Shown: positions 8,863 to 16,674, counted from the first letter of the stretch. The stretch: DNA of 64,000 nt from DASUPK01 sp963819715 (GCA_963819715.1 CAWFXE010000006.1:372001-436000), one strand, 5' to 3'. The notes: generated by a model from the sequence alone, not told the origin. Translations and numbers: made by a program.

Positions 8863-9288
8863 CTAGTTCAGCCTGCCGCCCCCCAACTTCGCCTCGAGCG
8901 CGCCGACCAGAATCCGGCGCTGGCGCTCGGTGAGACTGCCGATCTTCTTGCCCTCTCCCAGCGCGGCGGAGGCGAGCAGCTTCCGGGAACGCGCCCGTCC
9001 CCAGCGGCGCTGGCTGCAAAGGAGCTCGCTCAAGCTCATGCTCTCGGCCTCCCACGGGCACTCGGAGACCACTTCGGTGACGGAGCGGCGGCCGGCGGAG
9101 ATGTCCCTCTTCAGGGCGGCGCGCGCGAGCCGGACCTCGTTGGCGCGGGCGAGGGCCTCCATGCACTGGGCGGTACCTCGCTGTCTGGGCTGACTCTCGG
9201 TTTGCGGCGCGACGACCGTCGGCTCTAGGCGCCGAGGGGCGATGGTTGGCATCGGGCTGGCAGGGGCAATCGTCGAAGCAGCGGACAT
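8863..9288 (-). CDS. mihF: Actinobacterial integration host factor (mIHF-type)
   Basis: The C-terminal 95 residues match the actinobacterial mIHF/sIHF family: R-A-N-E-V-R-L-A-R-A-A-L-K-R-D-I, S-V-T-E-V-V, the helix-two-turn-helix region with S-L-S-E-L-L, R-R-W-G-R-A-R-S-R-K-L-L, and the C-terminal G-S-L-T-E-R-Q-R. These proteins bind DNA without sequence preference, bend it and help compact the nucleoid. The first 40 residues are an extra A/P/T-rich segment; a shorter start at the internal ATG (M-P-T-I-A-P, near 9249) is possible. A GGAGGGAGAA box precedes the 9288 start. In many actinobacteria the gene sits beside gmk; here it does not. Confidence 0.8.
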   Translation of the reverse strand: MSAASTIAPASPMPTIAPRRLEPTVVAPQTESQPRQRGTAQCMEALARANEVRLARAALKRDISAGRRSVTEVVSECPWEAESMSLSELLCSQRRWGRARSRKLLASAALGEGKKIGSLTERQRRILVGALEAKLGGGRLN

Positions 9289-9436
9289 ATTTCTCCCTCC
9301 TGCTGGGTCAGGAATTGTTGGCGGGCTTAGTTGCGGCCGGCAGCCCCAGTCGCTCTTACGAGCCGGGGGAAGTGGACGGTCCTCTCCTCAATCTGTTCCC
9401 GTCCGCTCCCTGCCCCGGAAGCGCGCGGCGAGGCGA

Positions 9437-9466
9437 AACCTACAGGTCTCGCGCGCCGAGGGTCAA
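9437..9466 (-). promoter_or_regulatory. Candidate sigma-70-type promoter of mihF
   Basis: On the minus strand TTGACC (9466-9461) is followed after 18 bases by TAGGTT (9442-9437), matching the actinobacterial housekeeping pattern TTGACN / TANNNT. It would leave a leader of about 140 nucleotides before the mihF start at 9288. Confidence 0.5.
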
Positions 9467-9559
9467 CACCCGAAAAATCATCCCGTCCGCTAAGAGCAGA
9501 TGTTTTGTCGGGTGACCTGACTCGGCGTCCATCAGAGTTGGACAGCTCTCCGCTACTGC

Positions 9560-9607
9560 TTGCGAAAAAAGGAAATTCAATACCCAGGCTCCGGGATTTC
9601 GAAACCC
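9560..9607 (-). terminator. Possible terminator of the alpha-oxoamine synthase gene
   Basis: Just after the stop at 9611 the minus strand has a palindromic GGGGTTTCGAAATCCC, then a small CCC...GGG stem, then six T residues (9570-9565). The order is right for an intrinsic terminator, but the stems are weak and the spacing is long. Confidence 0.3.
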
Positions 9608-9610
9608 CGT

Positions 9611-10867
9611 TCAGCCCGTCGGCAGATCCGGGAAGCCGCCCTTGACGTCGGCGATGATCTCGAGAGCGCGATCGAGTTGGTCGCGCTCGTGGGTCGCCAT
9701 CAGGCTGGTCCGGAGGAGCGCGCCGCCCGGCGGGACGGCGGGGTGGAGAGCGACGTTGGTGTAGACGCCGGCGTCGAACAGGGCCTTCCAGAGCAGGACC
9801 GCCTGCCAGTCCTCCCCGACGATCACGGGAACCACCGGGGTGTTGGCCTCGGTGCCGTCCGGGAGCCTCCCCGGCTCGACGACCTTCAGTCCCATGTCGC
9901 GGAAGCCCTGGCGGAGATACGCGGCGTTGTCCAGCAGACGCGCCATCAGCTCGGGTCCCTCGGATCTGATGATCCGGAGGGCGCCGAGCGCGGCGCCGAC
10001 CGCCGCGGGGACGGCCGAGGCGCTGAAGATGAAAGAGCGGGAGGAGATCCGCAGGTACTCGATGACCTCCTCGGAGCCCGCGATGAAGCCTCCGCAGGAG
10101 GCGAGGCTCTTCGAAAAGGTGCCCATACGCAGGTCAACTTCGTCCTCCAGGTCGAAGAGCTCGCAGGCGCCGGCCCCCCGCTTGCCGAGGACGCCGACCC
10201 CGTGGGCCTCGTCGACCATCAGCCGGGTGCCGAAGCGCTTGCAGAGCTCGACGATCGGCGGCAGGTCGCAGACGTCGCCCTCCATGGAGAAGACGCCGTC
10301 GACGACCACCATGGTCCCGCTGCCCTCGGCGGCGGCTCGCTCGAGCATCGTCTCGAGCTTGTCCATCCGGTTATGGCGGAAGGGGCGGAGGCGGGCACCG
10401 GAGAGCTTGCAGCCGTCGAGGATCGAGGCGTGGTCGCCGGAGTCGCAGATGACCGTGTCGCCGGGCTCCAGGATCGCGCTGATCGCGCCCAGGTTCGACT
10501 GGTAGCCGGTCGTGAAGACGATCGCGTCCTCGGTGCGCATCCAGTCGGCGAGCTCGCGCTCCAGCTCGACGTGCAACGGCGTGGTTCCGTTCAGCAGCCG
10601 CGAGCCGGTGACTCCGGTCCCGTATTGCTCGAGCGCGTCGCGGGCGGCCTGCTTGACGCGCTCGTCGGTGGTCAGCCCCAGGTAGTTGTTGGAGCCGAGC
10701 ATGATCGTCTCGCGCCCCTCCATCTCCACGACGGGGCCCGCCTGGGACTCGAGGATGCGGAAATAAGGGAGGAGGTCGCCCTCCTTGGCGGCCTCGAGCT
10801 GCTCGACGCGGTCGTGCGTCCGGGCCTTCTCGAAGACGTCGACAGGCGTCTGGGTGCCGTCGGACAT
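9611..10867 (-). CDS. Alpha-oxoamine synthase (serine palmitoyltransferase/KBL family)
   Basis: A 418-residue PLP enzyme of the family that condenses an amino acid with an acyl-CoA and releases CO2. The PLP lysine is K253 in G-T-F-S-K-S-L-A-S; H146 in D-H-A-S should stack on the cofactor and D219 in V-D-E-A-H contacts its nitrogen. T-F-S-K-S-L-A-S-x-G-G-F is the version I associate with bacterial serine palmitoyltransferase-like members, whereas BioF usually has T-L-G-K-A-x-G. No biotin or threonine-catabolism genes are nearby. It diverges by 35 bases from a GNAT-fold acyltransferase, which would fit a sphingolipid-like pathway. 8-amino-7-oxononanoate synthase or 2-amino-3-ketobutyrate ligase remain possible. 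Confidence 0.8.
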   Translation of the reverse strand: MSDGTQTPVDVFEKARTHDRVEQLEAAKEGDLLPYFRILESQAGPVVEMEGRETIMLGSNNYLGLTTDERVKQAARDALEQYGTGVTGSRLLNGTTPLHVELERELADWMRTEDAIVFTTGYQSNLGAISAILEPGDTVICDSGDHASILDGCKLSGARLRPFRHNRMDKLETMLERAAAEGSGTMVVVDGVFSMEGDVCDLPPIVELCKRFGTRLMVDEAHGVGVLGKRGAGACELFDLEDEVDLRMGTFSKSLASCGGFIAGSEEVIEYLRISSRSFIFSASAVPAAVGAALGALRIIRSEGPELMARLLDNAAYLRQGFRDMGLKVVEPGRLPDGTEANTPVVPVIVGEDWQAVLLWKALFDAGVYTNVALHPAVPPGGALLRTSLMATHERDQLDRALEIIADVKGGFPDLPTG

Positions 10868-10902
10868 GCCCCGGAAGTGAAGCAGGTGTAGCTTGCGCGG
10901 CC

Positions 10903-12036
10903 ATGCCAGGCCCGATTCAGGTTCGACCCGTGCAGGGGCGGAGCGAGCTGAAGAAGTTCATCAAGCTGCCGTTCCGGCTCCATGAGGGGACGCCGTGGGT
11001 CCCGCCGTTGACCTTCGAGCGGAAGGAGTTCCTGGACAGGGACAAGAACCCCTACTTCGAGCACGCCGAGGCCGAGTATTTCCTGGCCTGGCGCGACGGC
11101 GAGATCGTCGGGCGCATCACGGCCCAGGTGGACCGCCGCTGGGACCAGTTCCAGGGCGGCAGCGACGGCCAGTTCGGCTTCATCGACGCCGAGGACGATC
11201 CGGCCATCTTCGAGGCTCTTCTGGGAACCGCCGAGGACTGGGTCCGCTCGAAGGGCCGGGACCGCTTGGTCGGCCCGATGGATTTCACGACGAATGACGA
11301 GGTCGGGCTCCTGATCGAGGGCTACGACCGCCACCCTTACATCCTCGAGCCGTGGCATCCGCCGTATTACAAGAAGCGCATCGAGGCTCTCGGCTACGGC
11401 AAGACGATGGACCTGCTCATGTGGAACCTGGAGATGGGCGAATTGAAGGAGGGGGACGCGTTCGCCGACGCGATCCACGCCGTCGCGGACAAGGTCGAGT
11501 CGGAACACGGGATCACGGTCCGCAACATGAACAAGCGCGACCTCGAGGCCGAGATCGGCCGCTTCATGGAGGTCTACAACTCGGCCTGGGAGAAGAACTG
11601 GGGCTTCGTCCCGATCACGGACGAGGAGATCGCCTTCCAGGCCAAGAACCTGAAGCAGATCCTCGATCCCCGCTGGGCGTTCATGGCGGAGCGCGACGGC
11701 GAGATCCTCGGTGCCGCTCTCTCACTTCCCGACATCAACCAGGTGACCAAGAAGATGAACGGGCGCCTGCTCCCCTTCGGCTGGCTTCGGTTCCTGCTCG
11801 GCAAGCGGAAGATCGATCGCGTTCGCGTCTTCGCCCTCGGAGTCAAGCCCGAGTACCAGCACACCGGGATCGCGGCGCGTTTCTACGTCCGCCACATCGA
11901 GACGGCGGCCGAGGTCGGAGTGACCGGCGGCGAGGAGGGCTGGATCCTGGAGACGAACGAGCCGATGAACCGCGCCATGGAGGGCATGGGCGGCAAGATC
12001 GTCAAGCGCTACCGGCTCTACGAGAAAGGGCTGTGA
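10903..12036 (+). CDS. GNAT-fold acyltransferase, resembling bacterial ceramide synthase family
   Basis: A 377-residue soluble protein. The N-terminal part carries F-R-L-H-E-G-T-P-W-V-P-P-L, D-K-N-P-Y-F-E-H-A-E and F-L-A-W-R-D-G-E-I-V-G-R-I, a pattern of a large GNAT-like family to which, as I recall, the Caulobacter ceramide synthase belongs. The C-terminal half has a second GNAT-like core (residues about 260-345) with V-K-P-E-Y-Q-H-T-G-I-A-A-R-F in the acyl-CoA site. It is divergent from the serine-palmitoyltransferase-like gene. Acylation of a long-chain amine is my inference; other N-acyl transfers are possible. Confidence 0.65.
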   Translation: MPGPIQVRPVQGRSELKKFIKLPFRLHEGTPWVPPLTFERKEFLDRDKNPYFEHAEAEYFLAWRDGEIVGRITAQVDRRWDQFQGGSDGQFGFIDAEDDPAIFEALLGTAEDWVRSKGRDRLVGPMDFTTNDEVGLLIEGYDRHPYILEPWHPPYYKKRIEALGYGKTMDLLMWNLEMGELKEGDAFADAIHAVADKVESEHGITVRNMNKRDLEAEIGRFMEVYNSAWEKNWGFVPITDEEIAFQAKNLKQILDPRWAFMAERDGEILGAALSLPDINQVTKKMNGRLLPFGWLRFLLGKRKIDRVRVFALGVKPEYQHTGIAARFYVRHIETAAEVGVTGGEEGWILETNEPMNRAMEGMGGKIVKRYRLYEKGL

Positions 12037-12046
12037 GCGGCTTGGC

Positions 12047-12126
12047 CGCGGGTCCTGTCACCGCAGGAATCTCCCATCGACGCTCAATAATCGCGTCGAT
12101 GGGCCCCTCCTACGGTGCCACCCGCG
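12047..12126. repeat. Nested palindromic element, family D copy 1
   Basis: This convergent intergenic gap contains a nested inverted repeat: CGCGGGT (12047-12053) pairs with ACCCGCG (12120-12126), and an inner stem CCCATCGACG (12073-12082) pairs with CGTCGATGGG (12094-12103). The left shoulder GCGGGTCCTGTC plus AGGAATC recurs at 62043-62129 with a different inner stem. A REP-like or terminator role is plausible. Confidence 0.6.
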
Positions 12127-12135
12127 GAAGCTGCG

Positions 12136-12585
12136 TCAGCGCCGCTCGTATCTCCCCATAAGCTGCGCCCTCGCAATGACGTGGCCCTCGATTGCGTCCT
12201 CGAGCTGCTCTCGGGAGGCGCCCGGCTCGACGTTGAGGTTGGTGTCCAGGGCGTGCAGCTCGTGGAAGTAGCGGTGCGCGCCGCTTCCGGGCGGCGGGCA
12301 CGGGCCCATGTAGCCGGTTTCGCCGCGTCCGTTGGTGCCCTCGCTGAGCCCTCCGGCACCTTCGTCGAGACCGCCCGGCTCGGGATCGATGTTCCACGCA
12401 ACCCAGTGCGTGAAGTCGCCGGACGGGGCGTCCGGATCGTGGAGGATCAGGGCGAGCGACCTCGTCCGCTTCGGCAGGAAGCTCCAGGCGAGCGGGGGCG
12501 ACGTGTTGCTCCCGTCGCAGGTGTACTTGACGGGTATCGCGGCCCCGTCTGCGAAGGCGGTGCTGGTCAGCTCGGGATCGGGCAT
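12136..12585 (-). CDS. YbhB/YbcL (PEBP) family protein
   Basis: A 149-residue phosphatidylethanolamine-binding-protein fold. The signature D-P-D-A-P-S-G-D-F-T-H-W-V is at about residues 50-62 and the second ligand-site motif G-P-C-P-P-P-G-S-G-A-H-R-Y-F at about 93-106, both intact. Length is typical for bacterial members. Start M-P-D-P-E-L and the family's usual T-S-x-A-F-x-x-G-x-x-I-P opening support the chosen ATG. Bacterial PEBPs bind small anionic ligands; their biological role is mostly unknown. It is convergent with the acyltransferase gene. Confidence 0.85.
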   Translation of the reverse strand: MPDPELTSTAFADGAAIPVKYTCDGSNTSPPLAWSFLPKRTRSLALILHDPDAPSGDFTHWVAWNIDPEPGGLDEGAGGLSEGTNGRGETGYMGPCPPPGSGAHRYFHELHALDTNLNVEPGASREQLEDAIEGHVIARAQLMGRYERR

Positions 12586-12651
12586 CTCGATCGTGACTTC
12601 CCGTCGCAGGTTCCGGGGAAACCAGCGGGAAGGTCTTGACCCGCCTTTAGG

Positions 12652-12945
12652 ATGAACGCGATGAGTGAGGAGCTCCAGGCCAGCGAGCAGGTGATCGAAG
12701 CCGAGCCGGTTCGGCCGCTGCCGGTCCGCTCGGAGAGCCGGGCCATCGAGATCTGGGGACGCGAGGTCGGCCCGCTGGCGGTTGCCGCAGCCGGAGGCGC
12801 CGCCGCCGGCGTCGCCGTCGTCGCCGTGGCTCGCGCCGCGTCACGGGCACCCCGCCGCCCTCCCCGGCGCGGGCTGTTCCGCCGTCGCGAGAAGGTCGTC
12901 GCCAGCCGCAGCTTCCTGGTCGACGTTCACGTCCTCGGCCGCTAG
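12652..12945 (+). CDS. Small single-pass membrane protein
   Basis: A 97-residue protein with an acidic N-terminal 40 residues, a Gly/Ala/Val-rich helix (about 44-62) and a very basic C-terminal segment ending R-S-F-L-V-D-V-H-V-L-G-R. A second ATG at 12661 (three codons in) is an equally good start. It precedes the glycosylase gene by eight bases and may be cotranscribed. No family recognised. Confidence 0.55.
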   Translation: MNAMSEELQASEQVIEAEPVRPLPVRSESRAIEIWGREVGPLAVAAAGGAAAGVAVVAVARAASRAPRRPPRRGLFRRREKVVASRSFLVDVHVLGR

Positions 12946-12953
12946 TAGATCCG

Positions 12954-13982
12954 GTGGTCCTCGAAGAGCGCGTCCTGCCGCGGTGGCCCTACCGGCTGCC
13001 CCGAGGGAGCGGTGGCGACGGCGTCGTCCGGTCCCGGGAGCGGGTCGGTGAGCGGCTGCTGCACGTCGGCGACCGCCCGGTGAGGGCGCGATGGTGGCGC
13101 ACCCGGGATGGGTTCGTGCACATCCGGGCCGAGTCAGTGGACCCCGCCTCGGTCGAGCGCCCGATCGCGGTCGCGGGTGCCCCGGCGTCCGATGAGATCC
13201 CAGCGGCGGGAGAGGCCGAGCTCGCGATCGCGATCGAGCGGATTCGCTTCGCGCTCGCAGTCGAGGACGACATGGGGGAGTTCTTCCACACCTTCAAGCG
13301 CGACCCGCTGCTGGGGCCGGCCATCCACCACAAGCCCTGGGTCAGGCCCAGGCGCAGGCCATGGCCCTGGGAGGCGCTCTGCTGGGCGATCACCTCGCAG
13401 CTCATCCAGGCCTCCCGGGCGGCCGAGATCCAGCGCCGGATCGTGAGGAGGTGGGGAACAAGGTGGACGGCTTCGCCATCAGACGCGGACCGCGGGCGCC
13501 GCAAGCATCAGTCGCGGCGGCAAGCCGCAGCTCCAAGTGGAGCGGCTGGCGGTCCGCTGCGCGACGTGCCGCCCCCCGAGGTGATCGCGGGCCGCGCCCC
13601 GGCGGAGCTCGCCTCGATGGATCTGAGCCAGGGACGTTCGATCGCCATGGTCCACTGTGCCCGCGAGGTCGCCGCCGATCGCGCCGACCTGTTCGACCGC
13701 GAGGCCGATCGGCGCCTGCTGGCGATTCCGGAGATCGGTCCCTGGACATGCCAGTGCCTCGGGCTGCACGGCCGCGGCGAGCCGGACTCCCTGCCGGCCG
13801 GCGATCTGGCCTACGTCAAGCTGGTCGGACACCTCGAGGGCCTCGGCCGCCGCGCCACGGTCGCCGAGGTGGAGGAGTACTTCGCGCCCTATGCCCCCTT
13901 CCGCGGTTTGGCGGGGTCCTTCGCCCTGGCCGGCTGGCACAAGGCCATGGGCTCCGGCCCGCCGCTCCGGCTCGCGGCTTAG
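12954..13982 (+). CDS. AlkA-like DNA-3-methyladenine glycosylase (HhH-GPD), with inserted repeat
   Basis: The protein has an N-terminal beta domain (about 1-120) and an HhH-GPD base-excision glycosylase domain: P-W-E-A-L-C-W-A-I-T-S-Q-L-I-Q-A near residue 138, then L-L-A-I-P-E-I-G-P-W-T-C-Q hairpin (about 254-266), with the catalytic Asp probably in P-A-G-D-L-A-Y-V-K. Between these, about residues 170-202, an Arg/Ser/Gln/Ala-rich stretch has no counterpart that I know of in the family; its DNA (13467-13556) is an inverted copy of a repeat also seen at 28720 and 49106, inserted in frame. The start GTG at 12954 has no clear Shine-Dalgarno. Whether the enzyme tolerates the insert is unknown. Confidence 0.75.
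   Translation: MVLEERVLPRWPYRLPRGSGGDGVVRSRERVGERLLHVGDRPVRARWWRTRDGFVHIRAESVDPASVERPIAVAGAPASDEIPAAGEAELAIAIERIRFALAVEDDMGEFFHTFKRDPLLGPAIHHKPWVRPRRRPWPWEALCWAITSQLIQASRAAEIQRRIVRRWGTRWTASPSDADRGRRKHQSRRQAAAPSGAAGGPLRDVPPPEVIAGRAPAELASMDLSQGRSIAMVHCAREVAADRADLFDREADRRLLAIPEIGPWTCQCLGLHGRGEPDSLPAGDLAYVKLVGHLEGLGRRATVAEVEEYFAPYAPFRGLAGSFALAGWHKAMGSGPPLRLAA
13467..13556 (-). repeat. Structured repeat, family A/B/C, copy C (inside the glycosylase gene)
   Basis: Read on the minus strand, CGGACCG (13556-13550) and CGGTCCG (13492-13486) form the outer stem. The interior has CCGCTCCACTT..GGAGC, and the flank after the stem is CG-TCTGATGGCGAAGCCG. That flank matches copies A and B, while the stem sequence is different yet still complementary. 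Confidence 0.6.
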
Positions 13983-14002
13983 CGGCGCCAGGCGGATGCC
14001 CG

Positions 14003-15001
14003 CTAGGGCAGCAGCTGATTGGTGAGCACGTCGCTGGTGCGGGGCGCCGACGAGATCAGGTCGTGCTCGGCCATCCAGGCCGCGTATGCGCTCCATTGAC
14101 CGGGGTCCATGAAGCCGTAGGGGCGGCCGGGGGTTCCCGCGAGCAGCGGCAGCGTGGCATCGACCTCGGCCCGGGTTTGCATCGGGTCGAGACCCTTGCC
14201 CGCGGTGAGGACCGCGTTGGCGGCCTCCTGCGGGTGGCCCATCGCATAGCCGGTGCCCCGCGCCAGAGCCGCGATGAAGCTGCGGATCGCCTGGGGGTGT
14301 TGATCGACGGTCGCGCGCCTTGCGACCAGGACCAGCTCGTCATAGGTCGGGACGCCGAGTTGGTCAACCGGGACGATTCGAGGATCGAGGCCGCGCTGCT
14401 GGAGGTCGACGCCCTCGATGTTCCGGAAGCCGCCGAGGATGGCATCGACCTTGCCGCCGATCAGGGTGGGCAGCAGATTGAGCCCGACGTTGACCTCCCT
14501 TGCCGCTGATGACGGCAGGCCCGCCGTCTGGAGGATCGTGTCCAGGTAGTCGGACTGGTACGGGATCCCGGCCGTGCCAACCGTCTTCCCGTCAAGAGCG
14601 GCGGCGCTGGTGATCCCGGACTTCGGCAGGGAGATCATCGAGGTCAGCGGCCGGTCCACGATGGCGCCGACCGCCTGCACGTCGAGCCCGCGCTCCTGGG
14701 CGAGCAGCACCTCGGGCTCGTATGAGACGGCCAGGTCGGCGCGCCCAGCGGCGACCTCCTTTATCGGAGCGGACGGGTCCGAGGGAACCTGTGGCTGAAC
14801 ATCGAGGCCGGCCTGCTCGAAGAAGCCCCGGTCCAGCGCGCTGTAGATGCCGGCGTGATCGGGATTGACGTACCAGTCGAGATCGAGGGTGAAGGGCGCG
14901 GGGTTGGAGGGGGATCCTGTGGAGGGCTCGCTCCCGCCGCCGCACGCGGCGAGGCCCAGGGACAGAGCGGCGGTTGCGAGCAGGGCGGCCAGGATTCTCA
15001 C
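14003..15001 (-). CDS. ABC transporter substrate-binding lipoprotein, thiamine-precursor type
   Basis: A 332-residue NMT1/ThiY-like binding protein. Residues 1-20 form a lipoprotein signal (L-G-L-A-A-C), then an acidic Ser/Thr linker. The mature part opens with L-D-W-Y-V-N-P-D-H-A-G-I-Y, a motif of proteins that bind pyrimidine precursors of thiamine, and continues with A-D-L-A-V-S-Y-E-P-E-V. I set the start at GTG 15001, overlapping the permease stop by four bases (GTGA); a longer frame upstream is a shadow of the permease and ATPase genes. It completes an operon under a TPP riboswitch, so the ligand is probably HMP or formylaminopyrimidine, though thiamine itself is possible. Confidence 0.88.
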   Translation of the reverse strand: MRILAALLATAALSLGLAACGGGSEPSTGSPSNPAPFTLDLDWYVNPDHAGIYSALDRGFFEQAGLDVQPQVPSDPSAPIKEVAAGRADLAVSYEPEVLLAQERGLDVQAVGAIVDRPLTSMISLPKSGITSAAALDGKTVGTAGIPYQSDYLDTILQTAGLPSSAAREVNVGLNLLPTLIGGKVDAILGGFRNIEGVDLQQRGLDPRIVPVDQLGVPTYDELVLVARRATVDQHPQAIRSFIAALARGTGYAMGHPQEAANAVLTAGKGLDPMQTRAEVDATLPLLAGTPGRPYGFMDPGQWSAYAAWMAEHDLISSAPRTSDVLTNQLLP

Positions 15002-15780
15002 GTCCGCGTCACCCCGCGGTTGTCCCAGGTGACGACTCTCCGCTCGATCACCGACACGAGCGCGAAGAGCAGGATCGCCATCACCGAGAGCAGCGTGATC
15101 GCGGCGAACATCCTGGCAGTGAGCAGGTTGCTCGAGGCGATCAGGATCTGATGCCCGAGGCCGGAGCCGGCGCCGGCCCACTCCGCGAACACCGCGCCGA
15201 TGACGGCGACGGCGATCGCGATCTTGGTGCCGCTGAAGAAGAAGGGCAGCGCGGAGGGGAGCTCGACCCGGGTCAGGATCTGCCTGCGGTTGGCGCCGAG
15301 CGTCCGCATCATCGTGATCAGCTGCGGGTCGACCGAGCGGAGGCCGTCGAGGGTGTTGACGGTGACCGGGAAGAAGCAGACGAGGGCGATCAGCAGGACC
15401 TTCGGCCCGAGCCCGAAGCCGAACCAGACGATCAGGATCGGCGCTATCGCGACCGGGGGAATGGTCTGAGAGCCGACCAGCAGTGGATAGAAGGCGCGGC
15501 GCAACGTGTCCGAGAGGTGCAGGATCACTGCGAACAGCAGGCCCGCCGCGAGCGCGCAGAGGAAGCCGAGCAGCACCTCGCGCAGAGTCACCCAGGAGTC
15601 GTCGGCCAGCAGCGAGCGGTCGCGCCACAGCGAGGTCGCGATGTCGCTCGGCGCCGGGACGAGGAAGTCCTGGATGTTGAGCGCGTTGGAGATCCAGTCC
15701 CACTGCGCCGCCAGCTCCCACGCACCCAGCAGGATCAGGACCACCGCGGCCGGCGCCAGGTATCTCCACGCTCTGCTCAT
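14998..15780 (-). CDS. ABC transporter permease, thiamine-precursor importer
   Basis: A 260-residue permease of the BPD inner-membrane family (SsuC/ThiX type) with about six helices. The coupling-helix region reads L-R-S-V-D-P-Q-L-I-T-M-M-R-T-L-G-A-N, with the conserved E-A-A-like loop replaced by this family's R-T-L-G-A. It overlaps the ATPase stop by four bases (ATGA) and the binding-protein start by four, so the three genes form one translationally coupled operon. Confidence 0.88.
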   Translation of the reverse strand: MSRAWRYLAPAAVVLILLGAWELAAQWDWISNALNIQDFLVPAPSDIATSLWRDRSLLADDSWVTLREVLLGFLCALAAGLLFAVILHLSDTLRRAFYPLLVGSQTIPPVAIAPILIVWFGFGLGPKVLLIALVCFFPVTVNTLDGLRSVDPQLITMMRTLGANRRQILTRVELPSALPFFFSGTKIAIAVAVIGAVFAEWAGAGSGLGHQILIASSNLLTARMFAAITLLSVMAILLFALVSVIERRVVTWDNRGVTRT

Positions 15781-16577
15781 CGCGCGCCCTCCGCGAGGCT
15801 GCGCAGTGCGCGCTCCTTGAGCTCGGCGAACTCAGGCGAGGTGACGGCGGCGGCGCGGTCGTCGGCACGCGGCGCATCGATCTCGATTCGGTCGGCGACC
15901 GTCGCGGGACGCGGGGTGAGGACCAGCACCCGGTCGGAGAGAAACAGGGCCTCCTCCACGTCGTGGGTGACGAGCACGACGGTGTGGAAGTCAGCGGCGA
16001 GGACGCCCGCAAGCCAGGACTGCATTTCCGCGCGGGTGATCGCGTCGAGGGATGCGAAGGGCTCGTCGAGGAGCAGGACCGGGCGGCCCGCCATCAGGGT
16101 TCGGAGGAAGGCGACGCGCTGGCGCATGCCGCCGGAGAGCTCCCCGGGCCTGGTTCCCTCAAAGCCGGCGAGCCCGAGCCGCTCGAAGTGCCCGCCCGCC
16201 TCCTCCCTCGCAGCCGACCTGGAGGCGCCCGCGATCCGCAGGGCGAGGGCCGCGTTGTCGACTGCGGATAGCCAGGGTAGGAGCAGATCCCGCTGGGGCA
16301 TGTAGGCGCAGCCCTCGAGACGCCCGGCCGGTTCGGAGCGACCGCCCACCGAGATGGAGCCGGTGTCCGGTTCCCGCAGACCGGCCAGCAGCTCGAGCAG
16401 GGTCGTCTTGCCGCAGCCTGAGGGCCCGACGACACCGACCACCGCTCCCGGCTCCAGGGCCAGGTCGATCCGCTCGATCGCCTGCAACTCGCCGAAGGAG
16501 TGGCTGAGTCCGCTCACGCGGACGGGGCGGCCGTCGAGGGCCGCGTCCGGAGTGCCTTCGCGAAGTCTCGTCAGCAT
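15777..16577 (-). CDS. ABC transporter ATP-binding protein, thiamine-precursor importer
   Basis: A 266-residue ATPase with Walker A G-P-S-G-C-G-K-T (about residue 52), Q-loop M-P-Q-R-D-L-L-L-P-W, signature L-S-G-G-M-R-Q-R and Walker B L-L-L-D-E-P-F. M-P-Q-R-D-L-L-L-P-W is characteristic of the SsuB/TauB/ThiZ group. It is the first gene of the operon and starts four bases after the GGAGG Shine-Dalgarno, which is itself part of the TPP riboswitch 3' segment. Expression should therefore fall when thiamine pyrophosphate is abundant. Confidence 0.9.
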   Translation of the reverse strand: MLTRLREGTPDAALDGRPVRVSGLSHSFGELQAIERIDLALEPGAVVGVVGPSGCGKTTLLELLAGLREPDTGSISVGGRSEPAGRLEGCAYMPQRDLLLPWLSAVDNAALALRIAGASRSAAREEAGGHFERLGLAGFEGTRPGELSGGMRQRVAFLRTLMAGRPVLLLDEPFASLDAITRAEMQSWLAGVLAADFHTVVLVTHDVEEALFLSDRVLVLTPRPATVADRIEIDAPRADDRAAAVTSPEFAELKERALRSLAEGAR

Positions 16578-16578
16578 G

Positions 16579-16674
16579 CTCCCTCCGCGCGCATTACCGC
16601 ACAGGTTCGAAGGGTCAGCCGAAGGTGGGGGTAGTCGGCTATCTCAGCCCGCTTGCCTGCGAGCCCCCCTGTCA
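16579..16674 (-). promoter_or_regulatory. TPP riboswitch (THI element)
   Basis: On the minus strand the conserved TPP-aptamer blocks occur in order: ACAGGGGGGCTCG (16673-16661), GGCTGAGAT (16649-16641), the variable P3-like stem, ACCCTTCGAACCTG (16615-16602) and GGTAATGC (16598-16591), ending in GGAGGGA (16586-16580). The last block doubles as the Shine-Dalgarno of the ATPase gene at 16577, so ligand binding should block ribosome access. The match of all blocks in order leaves little doubt. Confidence 0.92.

Larger units (their letters stand above)
9289..9610. other. Intergenic region upstream of mihF
   Basis: 322 bases without a coding gene. It carries a probable mihF promoter (9437-9466, minus strand), a long mihF leader of about 140 bases including a GGACGG...CCGTCC stem, and possible 3' sequence of the oxoamine synthase gene with a minus-strand T-run at 9565-9570. 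Short plus-strand frames here are not convincing. Confidence 0.5.

Noticed and set aside
15002..16012. Long N-terminal extension of the substrate-binding protein frame
   Set aside because: It is the antisense-frame shadow of permease and ATPase genes; the lipoprotein signal starts at GTG 15001.
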